A stretch of DNA of 64,000 nucleotides from Chloroflexota bacterium (GCA_009838735.1 VXQZ01000020.1:6103-70102); one strand, 5' to 3'; shown: positions 17,459-26,402, counted from the stretch's first letter. Notes: generated by a model not told the origin, from the sequence alone. Translations and numbers: made by a program.

Positions 17459-18933
17459 GATCGATCTTGGCGGGTCGGAACCCTCTCCGGGGTCGCGTCT
17501 GTCCCATTCCTGTAGTCAGAGCCGCTGCCGACGCCGTTACCAGGGACGGGAATCCCGGTCGGATGGACGCCGATCGTCGTGCCGTCGGGCGCCATCGCAA
17601 TCGCCTGGGGTGCAGCCTGGGGTGCGGGGCGCAGGCTGATCCGGCGCAGCGCGTCGGTCTGCTCGCGGCGGTGTGAACGACGCCAGTACAGGAGGAACAC
17701 GACGCCGACCGTCAGGACGACGCCGATTGAGAGCGCGTAGGCGAAGCGGAAGTCGATGACATCGGCCGAGGCGGAGATCAGCGGCACGATCACGGCCATC
17801 TGGGCCGCCATCATCAACTCGAAGATCGAGAGCACGGTGGCGCGTTGATCGGAGCGGATTCGGCGGTTGATGTAGCCGGTGGCGATGGGCCGGATCGCGG
17901 CGTGGATGCCGCCGAGGATGGCGATCGGAGCGACGATGCTGATGTGGTTGAAGATGAGCAGGGGGATGAAGAGGAAGGCTCCGCCGAACATCAGCAGGGG
18001 AATGGCGCGGCGCTCGCCGACGCGGGCGACAAACGGGGCGGCGAGCAATGAGCCGGCGGACATGGCGGCGAACGCGGGCACGATGAGACCGCTCCAGATC
18101 GCGCCGTCGAGCAGCCCGCCGGATGGGCTGAGCCCGTGGCTGCGGAGGAACGGCTGCACGAAAAAGCTGGGCATTTCGTAGGCGACCGTGACGATCCCGG
18201 CGAGCAGGATGATCCAGAGGATCGGCCGCTGGCGCAGGACGATGCGGAAGCCTTCGAACACGTAGCCAACGAAGCCGGAGGACCCGTGCATGTCGGAAGC
18301 CGCGTCGGCGGCGGAGATCGGCGCCGCGTGGAGGCCATCGGGACCGAACTCGGCTTCGGTCCTCGGCGGTTCGCGCAGCAGGAGCGCCACGAATCCGGCG
18401 GCGGCCATGGTGCCGGCCCCGATGAGGAAGACGGTCTCGAGCCCCCAGAGACCTGCCATGGGTCCGCCGAACAGCGCCGCGCCGAGCAGAGCGCCGGTCA
18501 TCAGCGCCTCGGAGCGACCCATGTGCTTCTCGTACTCTCGGGTACGGCCGAGGACGCGCAAACTGTCGTAGAGCAGGGCGTGACCCGAGCCTGAATAGAG
18601 CGTCATCGAGATCGCCATGATCACGTAGCTGATAGCGAGGCCGGCGAAGCCGTCGGAGAGGACGAAGAAGATCGTGCCGCCGGTGAAGAGGAAGCCACCA
18701 AGAGCCAGCGAGGTGCGGCGTCCAAAGCGGTCGGCGATCGCGCCGGTGGGCACCTCGAAGAGCATCATGCAGGACCAGAAGACGGCTTCCATCAGGCCGA
18801 CCTGGGTCAACGACAGGCCGCGCTCGTCCTGCAGAAAGATGATCCAGACGGGCACCCAGATCAGGAATCCAGTGGCGAACTGGAACAGGTAGTAGATCGG
18901 TATGTTGCGCGCGTAGCGTTCAGGGCGAGACAT
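17455..18933 (-). CDS. MFS transporter, second of three tandem paralogs
   Basis: 492 residues. It has the same framework as its neighbours: ARNIPIYYLFQFATGF, EVPTGAIADRFGRR, LYSGSGHALLYDSLRVLGR and TGYINRRIRSDQRATVLSIF. A central cytoplasmic loop (about residues 200-225) and a polar tail of some 70 residues rich in Pro, Gly and Thr distinguish it. It is separated from the first paralog by 101 bases without a gene and overlaps the third by four bases. It is probably an efflux or organic-solute carrier; the substrate is unknown. Confidence 0.85.
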   Translation of the reverse strand: MSRPERYARNIPIYYLFQFATGFLIWVPVWIIFLQDERGLSLTQVGLMEAVFWSCMMLFEVPTGAIADRFGRRTSLALGGFLFTGGTIFFVLSDGFAGLAISYVIMAISMTLYSGSGHALLYDSLRVLGRTREYEKHMGRSEALMTGALLGAALFGGPMAGLWGLETVFLIGAGTMAAAGFVALLLREPPRTEAEFGPDGLHAAPISAADAASDMHGSSGFVGYVFEGFRIVLRQRPILWIILLAGIVTVAYEMPSFFVQPFLRSHGLSPSGGLLDGAIWSGLIVPAFAAMSAGSLLAAPFVARVGERRAIPLLMFGGAFLFIPLLIFNHISIVAPIAILGGIHAAIRPIATGYINRRIRSDQRATVLSIFELMMAAQMAVIVPLISASADVIDFRFAYALSIGVVLTVGVVFLLYWRRSHRREQTDALRRISLRPAPQAAPQAIAMAPDGTTIGVHPTGIPVPGNGVGSGSDYRNGTDATPERVPTRQDRS

Positions 18934-19034
18934 GAGACCTGGTGTCTGACGGGGCGTCTGAAGGGGATCTGGCGGGCGGCGAGACCGACAACGCAGTCAA
19001 TCCTACGAAAACGAGGGGCAGGCGCGCCCGCTAT

Positions 19035-20480
19035 TCAGTCGAGGTTCTGCACATTGCGGTACAGAGCCGAGCCCTCGCCATTGTTTCCGTTCTGACTTGC
19101 CGAGGGAGGTCGCTGCGGCGCTTGCGGTTTGGCCACGGAAATGGACCATCGGCGGATGCGTTCGGTCTGGTCGCGCCGGTGGGCCAGATGCCAGAGCAGC
19201 CAGAGACCGGCGCCGAGGGTCACTATCGCCAGTAGGCAGATGCCGAATGCGACCGGGAACGAGATGAGATCGGCGGCCGGCAAGATGACCACTACGGCGA
19301 CACTCATGGCAATGCCATGGGCCAGCGAGAAAATGGAGAGCACGGTGGCGCGCTGGTCGGAGCTGATCCGCCGGTTGATGTACCCGTTGGTGATTGGCCT
19401 GATCGCGGCCTGGGCGATGCTGACCATGAAGATGGCGCCCAGGAGCCCGAGGTGGTTCCAGATCGCGAGGGGGATCAGGAAGACCGCGCCGTAGACGAGG
19501 ATGGCCGGGAACGAGCGGCGTTCGCCGAGTCTGCCGATCAGACGGGCGGCGACGAGCATGCCCAGCACCGTTCCGATCTGTCCGGGAATCAGCAGGGCGG
19601 ACCAGACAAATCCGTCGACAGCCCCCGCCAACGGGTTGAGGCCGTGCTGGGCGACGTAAGGCTGGGCCATGAAGTGCGGCAGACCGAACAGGGTCATGGT
19701 GATTGCGGCAAACGGGATCAGGTAGCGAATGGGGCGATTGCGCCAGACGATTCCGAACCCCTTGGTCATTTCCTGGAAAATCGGTACGCCGCTCGCCTCA
19801 TGCTGGGCGATGTCGGAGGCGGTATGGCGGACACTGGCCGGCGCAGCGTTGAGGGGATCGACCGGGAAATCGGACTCGCGGCGGGGCGGCTCGCGCAGGA
19901 GCATGGCGGCGACAGCGGATCCGAGGAAGACGGCGGACGAGATCAGGATCGTCACGGTGTAGCCCAGGAGGTAGGCGGCCGGTCCGCCGACGGCGGTGGC
20001 GAGCACCATGGCGGCGAAGAAGAGGCCGTGCGATCGGCCGGCGTGATGCTCGTAATCGCGCGTCCGACCGAGGACGCGGAGGGTGTCGAAGAGCAACGCG
20101 TCGCCGGCGCCCGAATAGAGCGTCATGCCGATGCCCATGACCAGGTAGGAGCCGAGCAAGAGGGGGAATCCGTCGGCGATGGCGAAGATCACCGTGGAGA
20201 GGGCAAACATGATCGCGCCGAGCGCGAGGGAGATTCGGCGGCCGAAGCGGTCGGCGATCGCGCCGGTGGGCACTTCGGCGATGATCACGGTGAGCCAGAA
20301 GAAGGATTCGATCACGCCGACCTCGGTCAGCGAGAGGCCGCGTCCGTCGATGAGGTAGATGATCCAGACCGGCAGGAAGATCATGAAGCCGGTCGACGCC
20401 ATGAACAGGTAGTAGACGCGGATGTTGCGCCGGTAGCGTCCGGGGGCGAAGGTGGCCGGCGTGGGAACGGCAGCGGACAT
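19035..20480 (-). CDS. MFS transporter, first of three tandem paralogs
   Basis: 481 residues beginning after a short polar lead with YRRNIRVYYLFMASTGF, then EVPTGAIADRFGRRISL, LYSGAGDALLFDTLRVLGR and GYINRRISSDQRATVLSIF, the same signatures as the two downstream genes. The gene is the promoter-proximal member of the array. The mutual similarity throughout, with different tails, indicates local duplication followed by divergence. Export of a toxic or metabolic compound is a reasonable guess, not demonstrated. Confidence 0.85.
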   Translation of the reverse strand: MSAAVPTPATFAPGRYRRNIRVYYLFMASTGFMIFLPVWIIYLIDGRGLSLTEVGVIESFFWLTVIIAEVPTGAIADRFGRRISLALGAIMFALSTVIFAIADGFPLLLGSYLVMGIGMTLYSGAGDALLFDTLRVLGRTRDYEHHAGRSHGLFFAAMVLATAVGGPAAYLLGYTVTILISSAVFLGSAVAAMLLREPPRRESDFPVDPLNAAPASVRHTASDIAQHEASGVPIFQEMTKGFGIVWRNRPIRYLIPFAAITMTLFGLPHFMAQPYVAQHGLNPLAGAVDGFVWSALLIPGQIGTVLGMLVAARLIGRLGERRSFPAILVYGAVFLIPLAIWNHLGLLGAIFMVSIAQAAIRPITNGYINRRISSDQRATVLSIFSLAHGIAMSVAVVVILPAADLISFPVAFGICLLAIVTLGAGLWLLWHLAHRRDQTERIRRWSISVAKPQAPQRPPSASQNGNNGEGSALYRNVQNLD

Positions 20481-20520
20481 ACCTGACCAAGGTATGGGGA
20501 CGAGGTTGCCGTTGTCTGCG

Positions 20521-21252
20521 TTATGGGCGACGCAGGCCCAGCGGTTGACGCCGAATCCGGTTCCAGGAGCGCGGATACTGCCGGTCGGTGTCGCGGATCT
20601 TGGTTGCGACGATGATGTCGGCCGGCGGGTCGATCGGCGTCGGCTCTGCGCCGAGCTCTCTGAGCGCGAGGGCCACCGCCTCGCTCTCGGCGTCTGAGAG
20701 CTCCCCGGTCCAGGCGGCGGCGATACCGCCGATCCGGAGGAAGGGCACGGTGAGTTCCAGGGCGACGGTTGGCGGCGCGGCTGCCCGCGTTACGGCGATA
20801 GCAAACTGCTCTCGTAGTCCGGAGTGGGCGGCCTGCTCGGCCCGTTGATTCCGGACCGTGATTTGCGGCGCATCGATTTGCTCAATCACCTGGGTAAGGA
20901 ACCGGGAAGCGCCCTGGCGTGAATCGAGCAACGTTGCGCTGCGGTCGGGCTCGCAGAGGGCCAGCGTTAGTCCCGGAGCGCCGTTGCCGCTGCCGATGTC
21001 GATCAGCGGGCCATGGGGGATCGGTAAATCGGCGCCGATCAGGCGGTGGCGGCCGGTCAGAGGTTCGATCAGGTGCTTGTTGATCGCGTTCTCGGGGTCC
21101 CGGATCGCGGTCAGATTGCGTGGTGCGGCGACCATCATGGTTAGCCAGAGAGCGGCCTGACGGGGCAGATTCGGGTTCAGGTCCTCCACATAACTCAACC
21201 CGGCGAGACGAAGCGCTGCGCGAATCTGCTGCTCGTCTATCAGGTATGGCAT
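20521..21252 (-). CDS. rsmG: RsmG (GidB) 16S rRNA G527 N7-methyltransferase
   Basis: 243 residues from ATG 21252. The class I methyltransferase core is shown by NLTAIRDPENAINKHLIEPL, the SAM motif IDIGSGNGAPGLTLAL, the following LLDSRQGASRFL, RAEQAAH and VTRAAAP, and the C-terminal YPRSWNRIRRQPL, all family hallmarks. The enzyme methylates G527 in the 530 loop of 16S rRNA using SAM; its loss gives low-level streptomycin resistance in other bacteria. The same frame is open upstream, but an earlier start would run through the divergent GreA-fusion leader and has no homology support. Usual gidA/parA neighbours are absent. Confidence 0.93.
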   Translation of the reverse strand: MPYLIDEQQIRAALRLAGLSYVEDLNPNLPRQAALWLTMMVAAPRNLTAIRDPENAINKHLIEPLTGRHRLIGADLPIPHGPLIDIGSGNGAPGLTLALCEPDRSATLLDSRQGASRFLTQVIEQIDAPQITVRNQRAEQAAHSGLREQFAIAVTRAAAPPTVALELTVPFLRIGGIAAAWTGELSDAESEAVALALRELGAEPTPIDPPADIIVATKIRDTDRQYPRSWNRIRRQPLGLRRP

Positions 21253-21380
21253 CGACAAGGGAGTAGGATAGGGGTGTCGGAGCCGGGTGACGCTCTGGTT
21301 GTGCCGCGTGCCAATCGAATTCGTTGCTGTGCGTGCGACCAGGAACCTCTCAAACGCTGCTCGATGGTTGGAGACGACCG

Positions 21381-22412
21381 ATGGCATTCTTTGACGACGA
21401 ACAGACGACGGACACGCTTGAGGAAGCGATGGACGACGTGGTTGAGGGTGACTCGGACTTTTTCGACGAGGGCGCCAGGGCTGAGGAAGCGGGTCATAGC
21501 GTCGCTTCACTGCAGCCGGTGACGCTGGACACGGCGGTGATGGAGTATTTCTCCTGGGAGGAAGAGCGCGAAGCCAAGCGTTCGCGGCGCAAGACGGCCA
21601 GCAATGTCCGGGCACGGCGAGGCACCTTCGTCCTGGATGAACCGGCCCGCGAAGCGGTCACACGGTTTCTCTGGCACTTCGGGCCGAGCACACCGATTTC
21701 CGACCTCTCGCCGAAGTCGATGGAGGGATTTCAGGAGACGGTTGGCACGAACACGATGGACCTCGCCTCGCGGCTGCAGCCGGTCAAGGAATTCCTGCGC
21801 TATTGCTGGAAGCAGGAGTACACCGTCACGATTGACGCCGAAGGCAACTCCAGCGCACAGAACTTGGGCAACTATCTGCGGATCAAGCGGCCGACCTCGG
21901 TGGTCAGGGATGACTCCCGCTTCCAGCATGAGCAGGCCCAGACGTTCGAGATGACGGCCGACGGGTTGGAATCGTTGAACGAGGAGCTGGGACAGCTGAA
22001 CGCGGAAATGCCGGAAGCCGTGCAAGCGGTCGCCGCGGCACGGGAAGACAAGGACATCCGCGAGAATGCTCCGCTGGAAGCGGCGCGCGAGTACCAGGAA
22101 CGGCTCAAGTCGCGGATTGACGAGCTCGAGTACCAGATTGCTCACGCGGTGGTTCGCGAGGAGCGGGCCACGGGGCGAGCCAAGCTGGGCAGCCGCGTCT
22201 CGGTCGTCGAAGTCGACGATAACGGGGCCAATCTCGGCGAAGCCAGAGAGTACACTCTGGTAGGAACCACCGAAGCGAATGCGGCGGCGCGGCGAATCTC
22301 TGTGGAGAGTCCGCTGGGCCGCGGACTGCTTGACCAACCTGCCGATCGGCAGATTGAAATCCAGGCCCCGAGCGGTCGCAAACGGTTCCGTCTGCTCGCG
22401 GTCACGGGCTAG
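21381..22412 (+). CDS. GreA-domain protein with an extra N-terminal region
   Basis: 343 residues from ATG 21381. Residues ~189-343 form a GreA/GreB-like unit: MTADGLESLNEEL opens the coiled coil, KDIRENAPLEAAREYQERL gives the tip with the Asp and Glu that coordinate Mg2+ in the RNA polymerase channel, and RAKLGSRVSVVEV plus ISVESPLGRGLLDQ build the C-terminal FKBP-like domain. Normal GreA is about 158 residues, so about 188 residues are extra: an acidic leader (1-75), then a helical segment (~85-178) with DEPAREAVTRFLWHFG and PVKEFLRYCWKQEYT, reminiscent of a SAM-like DNA-binding domain. It is divergent from rsmG and upstream of citrate synthase. It probably acts in transcript cleavage; the role of the extra domain is unknown. 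Confidence 0.8.
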   Translation: MAFFDDEQTTDTLEEAMDDVVEGDSDFFDEGARAEEAGHSVASLQPVTLDTAVMEYFSWEEEREAKRSRRKTASNVRARRGTFVLDEPAREAVTRFLWHFGPSTPISDLSPKSMEGFQETVGTNTMDLASRLQPVKEFLRYCWKQEYTVTIDAEGNSSAQNLGNYLRIKRPTSVVRDDSRFQHEQAQTFEMTADGLESLNEELGQLNAEMPEAVQAVAAAREDKDIRENAPLEAAREYQERLKSRIDELEYQIAHAVVREERATGRAKLGSRVSVVEVDDNGANLGEAREYTLVGTTEANAAARRISVESPLGRGLLDQPADRQIEIQAPSGRKRFRLLAVTG

Positions 22413-22528
22413 CCGGACGGGTTCACCGGCAACCTGAGCGAGACAACCAACGAGCGAGATGTTCCGCGCCCCGTGCGCACCGGGTCGCGGTCAACATCCA
22501 CGTCTGCAGCGTGCGCGCGGGGAAAGTG

Positions 22529-23704
22529 ATGCCGATGTCCGACATCCCGACCATTGAGTTCACGATCACCAACGACCAGCTCGACACCGGCCTGAGGGGC
22601 TATCCGGTCGGCACCTGCGAAACCAGTTATGTCGATCCGCAGGAGGGTGTGTCATACGTCGGCTATCCGATCGCCGATCTGGCGTTTCTGCCGGCCGAGG
22701 ACATCATCCATTTGCTGTTCAACAAGTCGTTGCCGACCGATGCCGAGCGGCAGGCGGTGGCCGACGACATCGCCGAACGCTCCGAGGTGTCCGAGGATGC
22801 GCTGGCGGCAATTTCGGCGATGCCGATGTCGGGCCATCCGATGGACCTGTTTTGCGCGGGCATCCAGATTCTCGGCATGACCGGCAAAACCGACGACTAC
22901 TACGAGGACGCGCTCAACCTCGTCGCGCGGATTCCCACCGCGCTGGCGGCGATCTTCCGCAAGCGGGAAGGCTGGGGCGAGTTGATTCCCTCGGAACCGG
23001 CGCGGGGCTACGTCAACAACTTCGTCCACATGCTGGGCATGCCCGGCGGCGACGAGGACGCCCTGACGAGACTGCTATCGGTCTACTACAACCTGCATGC
23101 CGACCACGGCGGCGGCAATCTGTCGACCTTTACGGGCCGCGCGGTTGCTTCGGGCTTGGCCGACATGTACCGCTCGATGGCCTCGGGGATGAACGCGCTG
23201 GCCGGACCGCGACACGGGATGGCCAACCAGGACGCCTTCAAGATGGTGCGCGAGGTGGACAGCGAGGACCCGGAGCAGGTGTACCAGATCCTGAAACAGC
23301 GGCTGGCCGACGGCGGGCTGATTTTCGGCTTCGGTCACGCGGTGCTGCGCCAGGAGGATCCGCGGGCCAAGGTGCAGCTCGGCGTCGGGGAAGAGCTTTG
23401 CCCGGACGACCACTGGTTCAAGGTCGTCAAGGCGGTTCGCGAAGGCGGTATCCGGGCGCTCAAGGAAAATCCGAAGGTGTCGAATCCGTACCCGAACGTG
23501 GACCTGATCTCGGGGAGCCTGGTCAACGCTCTGGGTTTCTCCGATCCCGACTACTACACGACCCTGTTCGGCTGGTCGCGGATCTCCGGCATCGGAGCGC
23601 AGATCGTCGACGAGCGCACGCGCGCACGCGGCGGCCGCGGCGTGGCGATCTATCGTCCTCGCTACATCCCGATCAACCAACCCGCTCGCTCGCTCTCGGA
23701 CTAG
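22529..23704 (+). CDS. Citrate synthase
   Basis: 391 residues from ATG 22529; GTG 22511 and ATG 22535 are alternatives, and GGGGAAAG at 22519-22526 fits an ATG start. The three catalytic positions are present: His in PRHGMANQDAF, His in GFGHAVLRQEDPRAKV and Asp in NPYPNVDLISG. NLHADHGGGNLSTFTGR is the substrate-pocket segment. It condenses acetyl-CoA with oxaloacetate at the head of the TCA cycle. GFGHAVL replaces the more common GFGHRVY, so one phosphate- or carboxylate-binding Arg is displaced. A 2-methylcitrate synthase or citryl-type variant cannot be fully excluded. Confidence 0.9.
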   Translation: MPMSDIPTIEFTITNDQLDTGLRGYPVGTCETSYVDPQEGVSYVGYPIADLAFLPAEDIIHLLFNKSLPTDAERQAVADDIAERSEVSEDALAAISAMPMSGHPMDLFCAGIQILGMTGKTDDYYEDALNLVARIPTALAAIFRKREGWGELIPSEPARGYVNNFVHMLGMPGGDEDALTRLLSVYYNLHADHGGGNLSTFTGRAVASGLADMYRSMASGMNALAGPRHGMANQDAFKMVREVDSEDPEQVYQILKQRLADGGLIFGFGHAVLRQEDPRAKVQLGVGEELCPDDHWFKVVKAVREGGIRALKENPKVSNPYPNVDLISGSLVNALGFSDPDYYTTLFGWSRISGIGAQIVDERTRARGGRGVAIYRPRYIPINQPARSLSD

Positions 23705-23724
23705 ATGCTGCGACGCGAATCCTG

Positions 23725-23752
23725 TTGACGTTGCCCCGGCGGGGGATAGCCT
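23725..23752 (+). promoter_or_regulatory. Possible promoter upstream of the cytochrome oxidase cluster
   Basis: TTGACG at 23725-23730 is a good -35 match. TAGCCT lies at 23747-23752 after a 16-base spacer and matches the -10 consensus at three of six positions. The pair sits in the 130-base gap after citrate synthase and before the first gene of the oxidase block. The weak -10 makes this tentative. Confidence 0.3.
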
Positions 23753-23834
23753 CTGTCGCAGGGCTGGGTTAGGATCGGAGATCGACCGTACGTCCCGCAC
23801 AGGGAGCGGCTGAGCGAGAGGCGAACAGACGGCA

Positions 23835-24980
23835 ATGCCCACGCTGGAATCGGCGAGGCAGAAGCGCGCCAGTGTCCTTCAGCAGATTGCTGAAGCGTCG
23901 TACGGCTATCCGAACGACGAGTTCCCCGATCGCGAAATCACAACCAACTTTCCCAGCGAACAGATGGGCGTGCGAGTCAGGTCGGGCGGCTGGCTGTACC
24001 CCGACATCGTCGTGACCGACGAACCGGGCCACTTCATCGCCATGGCCGCCGATCTGGCCCTGACCCACGAGGTCACCAATGAGACCGCCATTGAACGCTG
24101 GAAGCCGCTCGCCCAGACCGCTCCGCTGATTCTGTATGTACCCATGGGCCAGAGCGGCCGCGCCATCCGTCTGTGCCGCATGAACGGAATCAAGCTGCAC
24201 AAGTTGATGACGTACCGGCAGCGGCCCGCGGGATTCGGCATCGATCTGCAACAGGCCTATAGCGGCCCCGATCTGCTCAAGCCGATCGCGGGGCTGCTGC
24301 CCCCGGCGCTGCGTCCGATGGCCTACCGCAACGAACGCAAGGTGGTCGCCGACGGATATCTCCAGCCCTTGCCGGCGGCCCGCAGCGGCGACGTGCCGGC
24401 GATCGCCGCGCCGGCCGAGCAACCGGCAGCGACGCTCGCTTTGCCCTCCGGACTTGACGACGAACACGGCCACGGTGAGCACGACTCGCCCGAGTCGCAT
24501 CTGCCGCCGCCCAGCCTCGCACCGATCCTGTTCGCCCTCGGCCTGATCGTGATGGCCGCCGGGGCGATCTTCGTCGGTGAGATGCTCAGCGTGGGGATCA
24601 CGCTGATCGTGCTGGGGGCCGCTCGCTGGTTCCTGGAGGACATGGGTTACTTCGAAGCGGGCGGACCGGCCGAGTTCCGTCAGCGCCCGCTGCAGGTCAT
24701 GCCAGACGTCGCGCCGCCGCCGCCCGGTGTTCACATGCCGCCGCCCAGTCTCTCTCCACTGATCTTCGCCGCCGGTCTGATCATCACCGCGGCCGGGGCC
24801 GTCTTCACCGACCAGGTGTTGGGCGCCGGTATCACGCTGATCGTGTTCGGCGGAGTGGGCTGGTTCCTGGAGGACATCCAGGCCTTCGAGGAGCCGTCGC
24901 ATGATGATCACCACGACGAACACGAGCCTGATGCGCCGCTGATACACAGCGACGGCGGCGCTGAGCAGAGCGCCAGCTAA
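23835..24980 (+). CDS. Cox-associated two-part membrane protein of unknown function
   Basis: 381 residues. The N-terminal ~190 residues look soluble: WLYPDIVVTDEPGHFIAMAADL, TNETAIERWKPLAQ and LILYVPMGQSGRAIRL recall the beta-alpha-beta core of restriction-endonuclease-like proteins, with the acidic metal residues apparently lost. A Pro/Ala and His-rich linker follows. The C-terminus holds two copies of a ~55-residue membrane hairpin: PPPSLAPILFALGLIVMAAG ending WFLEDMGYFE, and PPPSLSPLIFAAGLIITAAG ending WFLEDIQAFEE, each with a His/Asp-rich edge. The PPPSL-x-P start resembles the small subunit-IV-like modules of oxidases in related bacteria. It ends 69 bases before the chosen coxB start, so a role in oxidase assembly or as an accessory subunit is likely but unproven. 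Confidence 0.6.
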   Translation: MPTLESARQKRASVLQQIAEASYGYPNDEFPDREITTNFPSEQMGVRVRSGGWLYPDIVVTDEPGHFIAMAADLALTHEVTNETAIERWKPLAQTAPLILYVPMGQSGRAIRLCRMNGIKLHKLMTYRQRPAGFGIDLQQAYSGPDLLKPIAGLLPPALRPMAYRNERKVVADGYLQPLPAARSGDVPAIAAPAEQPAATLALPSGLDDEHGHGEHDSPESHLPPPSLAPILFALGLIVMAAGAIFVGEMLSVGITLIVLGAARWFLEDMGYFEAGGPAEFRQRPLQVMPDVAPPPPGVHMPPPSLSPLIFAAGLIITAAGAVFTDQVLGAGITLIVFGGVGWFLEDIQAFEEPSHDDHHDEHEPDAPLIHSDGGAEQSAS

Positions 24981-25049
24981 CCGGCTGCCTCGGCAGTCAT
25001 GAATCTGCATGAATACAGGACTGAAATTGGGAGCGAACGGAGCGGGCGG

Positions 25050-26402
25050 ATGAGGGCATACGTACGGCTATGGCGAACCCGGATCGGGCGACTGTCGCTG
25101 ATCATGGGCGTTGCCGCCCTGGCGCTGCTCGCCTTCTCTGGACTGGCGAACGCGCAGGTCGCGCTTCCCGAAGCGGTCACCGAACAAGGAGACTCAATTC
25201 GGGCGTTGTACTTCGTCGTGCTCGCCATCGGGGTGATCGTCTTCGTCATCGTCGAGGCGATGATCATCTGGGTCGTGTTCCGCTACAAGCGCAAGTCCGA
25301 CGACGAACTACCGACCCAGGTTGCCCACAACACCACGGCCGAGATCCTCTGGACCGGCATCCCGCTGGTCATCGTGGTCGTGCTGTTCGTTGTTTCCTTC
25401 TTCGTACTGCAGGACATCCAGGCAGCGGCCGATGAGGATGAGGACGTCACGATTGTTGACGTCCAGGGCCGTCAATGGGCATGGGCCTTCAACTACGGCG
25501 TGCCGCTCGGCACCGAACTGGCCGAGGGCATCTCGCCCGATCCGGCCGAGACCGAGATCCACCTCAAGGATCCGTCACTGGTCGTGCCATTCATGACGAT
25601 CAAAATCGGCATTGAGCACATGCGCGTCGTGGCGCGCACCGGGGACGTGGTGACCGTTGACCGCGCAGTCAATGGCACGGTGCCGATCCGTCACGCGGCC
25701 GGCAGCCCCATCGAACGGGTCTTCAACGGCACCGACACGGTCGCCGAGGGCCGGCTGCAGGCCGCGGACAACACGCCGATTGTGACCGTGCCGGTGGGTC
25801 AGATGATCCGCTTCAACATCGCTTCGGCCGATGTGCTGCACGCGTTCTACACCCCGCAGTTCCTAACCAAACTCGACGCCGTCCCGGGCCGGGTGCAGAC
25901 CCTCTGGGTGCGAATCACCGACGCGGGCGACTTCATGAGTCAGTGCGCTGAGTTCTGCGGACGCGACCACGCCCGCATGATTTACACCGTCCGCGCCCTG
26001 CCCGAGGGTGAGTACAACTCGTGGTTCGAGGAGAAAGCCGGCGAGGCGCCGGCGCCGATCGAGGGAGATTTTGGCGGCGAAGAAGAGGCTGAGCAGGAAG
26101 AAGGCGCGGTCGGCAACGCCGCCAACGGGCAGAGCCTGTTCTTCGAGATGGGCTGTAACGTCTGTCACGGCGATCGTGGCGAAGGTCTGGTCGGCCCGAC
26201 GATCGCGATGACCGTCGTTCCTCTCGACCGCGTGATCACCCAGTATCGCGAGCCGCTCGAGGCGATGACGGCGTTCCCGCCCGACCAGGTCTCGGACGAA
26301 GAGATCGCCGACATCTACGCCTGGCTGCAGACGGTCCCGCGACCGCCCGACGCCGACGTCATTCCAAGCAAACTGGCAGCACTGATTGAGGCCGGCGGCT
26401 AG
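25050..26402 (+). CDS. coxB: Cytochrome c oxidase subunit II fused to cytochrome c (caa3 type)
   Basis: 450 residues from ATG 25050, preceded by a GGAGCGG-type site; ATG 24999 is an alternative with a weaker site. A cleavable signal ends near GLANAQ. Two membrane helices (about residues 45-115) lead to the CuA domain, where His264, Cys299, Cys303, His307 and Met310 (SQCAEFCGRDHARM) are complete. An acidic linker joins it to a class I cytochrome c with heme site Cys369-x2-Cys372-His373 and a probable axial Met in EAMTAFP. Between the two halves of the CuA domain is an extra ~60-residue insertion (about 181-240) with VDRAVNGTVPIRHAAGSP. Electrons enter through the heme c and pass to CuA. Confidence 0.95.
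   Translation: MRAYVRLWRTRIGRLSLIMGVAALALLAFSGLANAQVALPEAVTEQGDSIRALYFVVLAIGVIVFVIVEAMIIWVVFRYKRKSDDELPTQVAHNTTAEILWTGIPLVIVVVLFVVSFFVLQDIQAAADEDEDVTIVDVQGRQWAWAFNYGVPLGTELAEGISPDPAETEIHLKDPSLVVPFMTIKIGIEHMRVVARTGDVVTVDRAVNGTVPIRHAAGSPIERVFNGTDTVAEGRLQAADNTPIVTVPVGQMIRFNIASADVLHAFYTPQFLTKLDAVPGRVQTLWVRITDAGDFMSQCAEFCGRDHARMIYTVRALPEGEYNSWFEEKAGEAPAPIEGDFGGEEEAEQEEGAVGNAANGQSLFFEMGCNVCHGDRGEGLVGPTIAMTVVPLDRVITQYREPLEAMTAFPPDQVSDEEIADIYAWLQTVPRPPDADVIPSKLAALIEAGG

Noticed and set aside
16169-20480. Antibiotic-resistance island
   Set aside because: The three MFS genes have no regulator, integrase or flanking insertion sequence, and nothing indicates a drug substrate.
21253-21615. Longer RsmG start
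   Set aside because: Runs through the GreA-fusion start on the opposite strand and lacks family similarity before ATG 21252.
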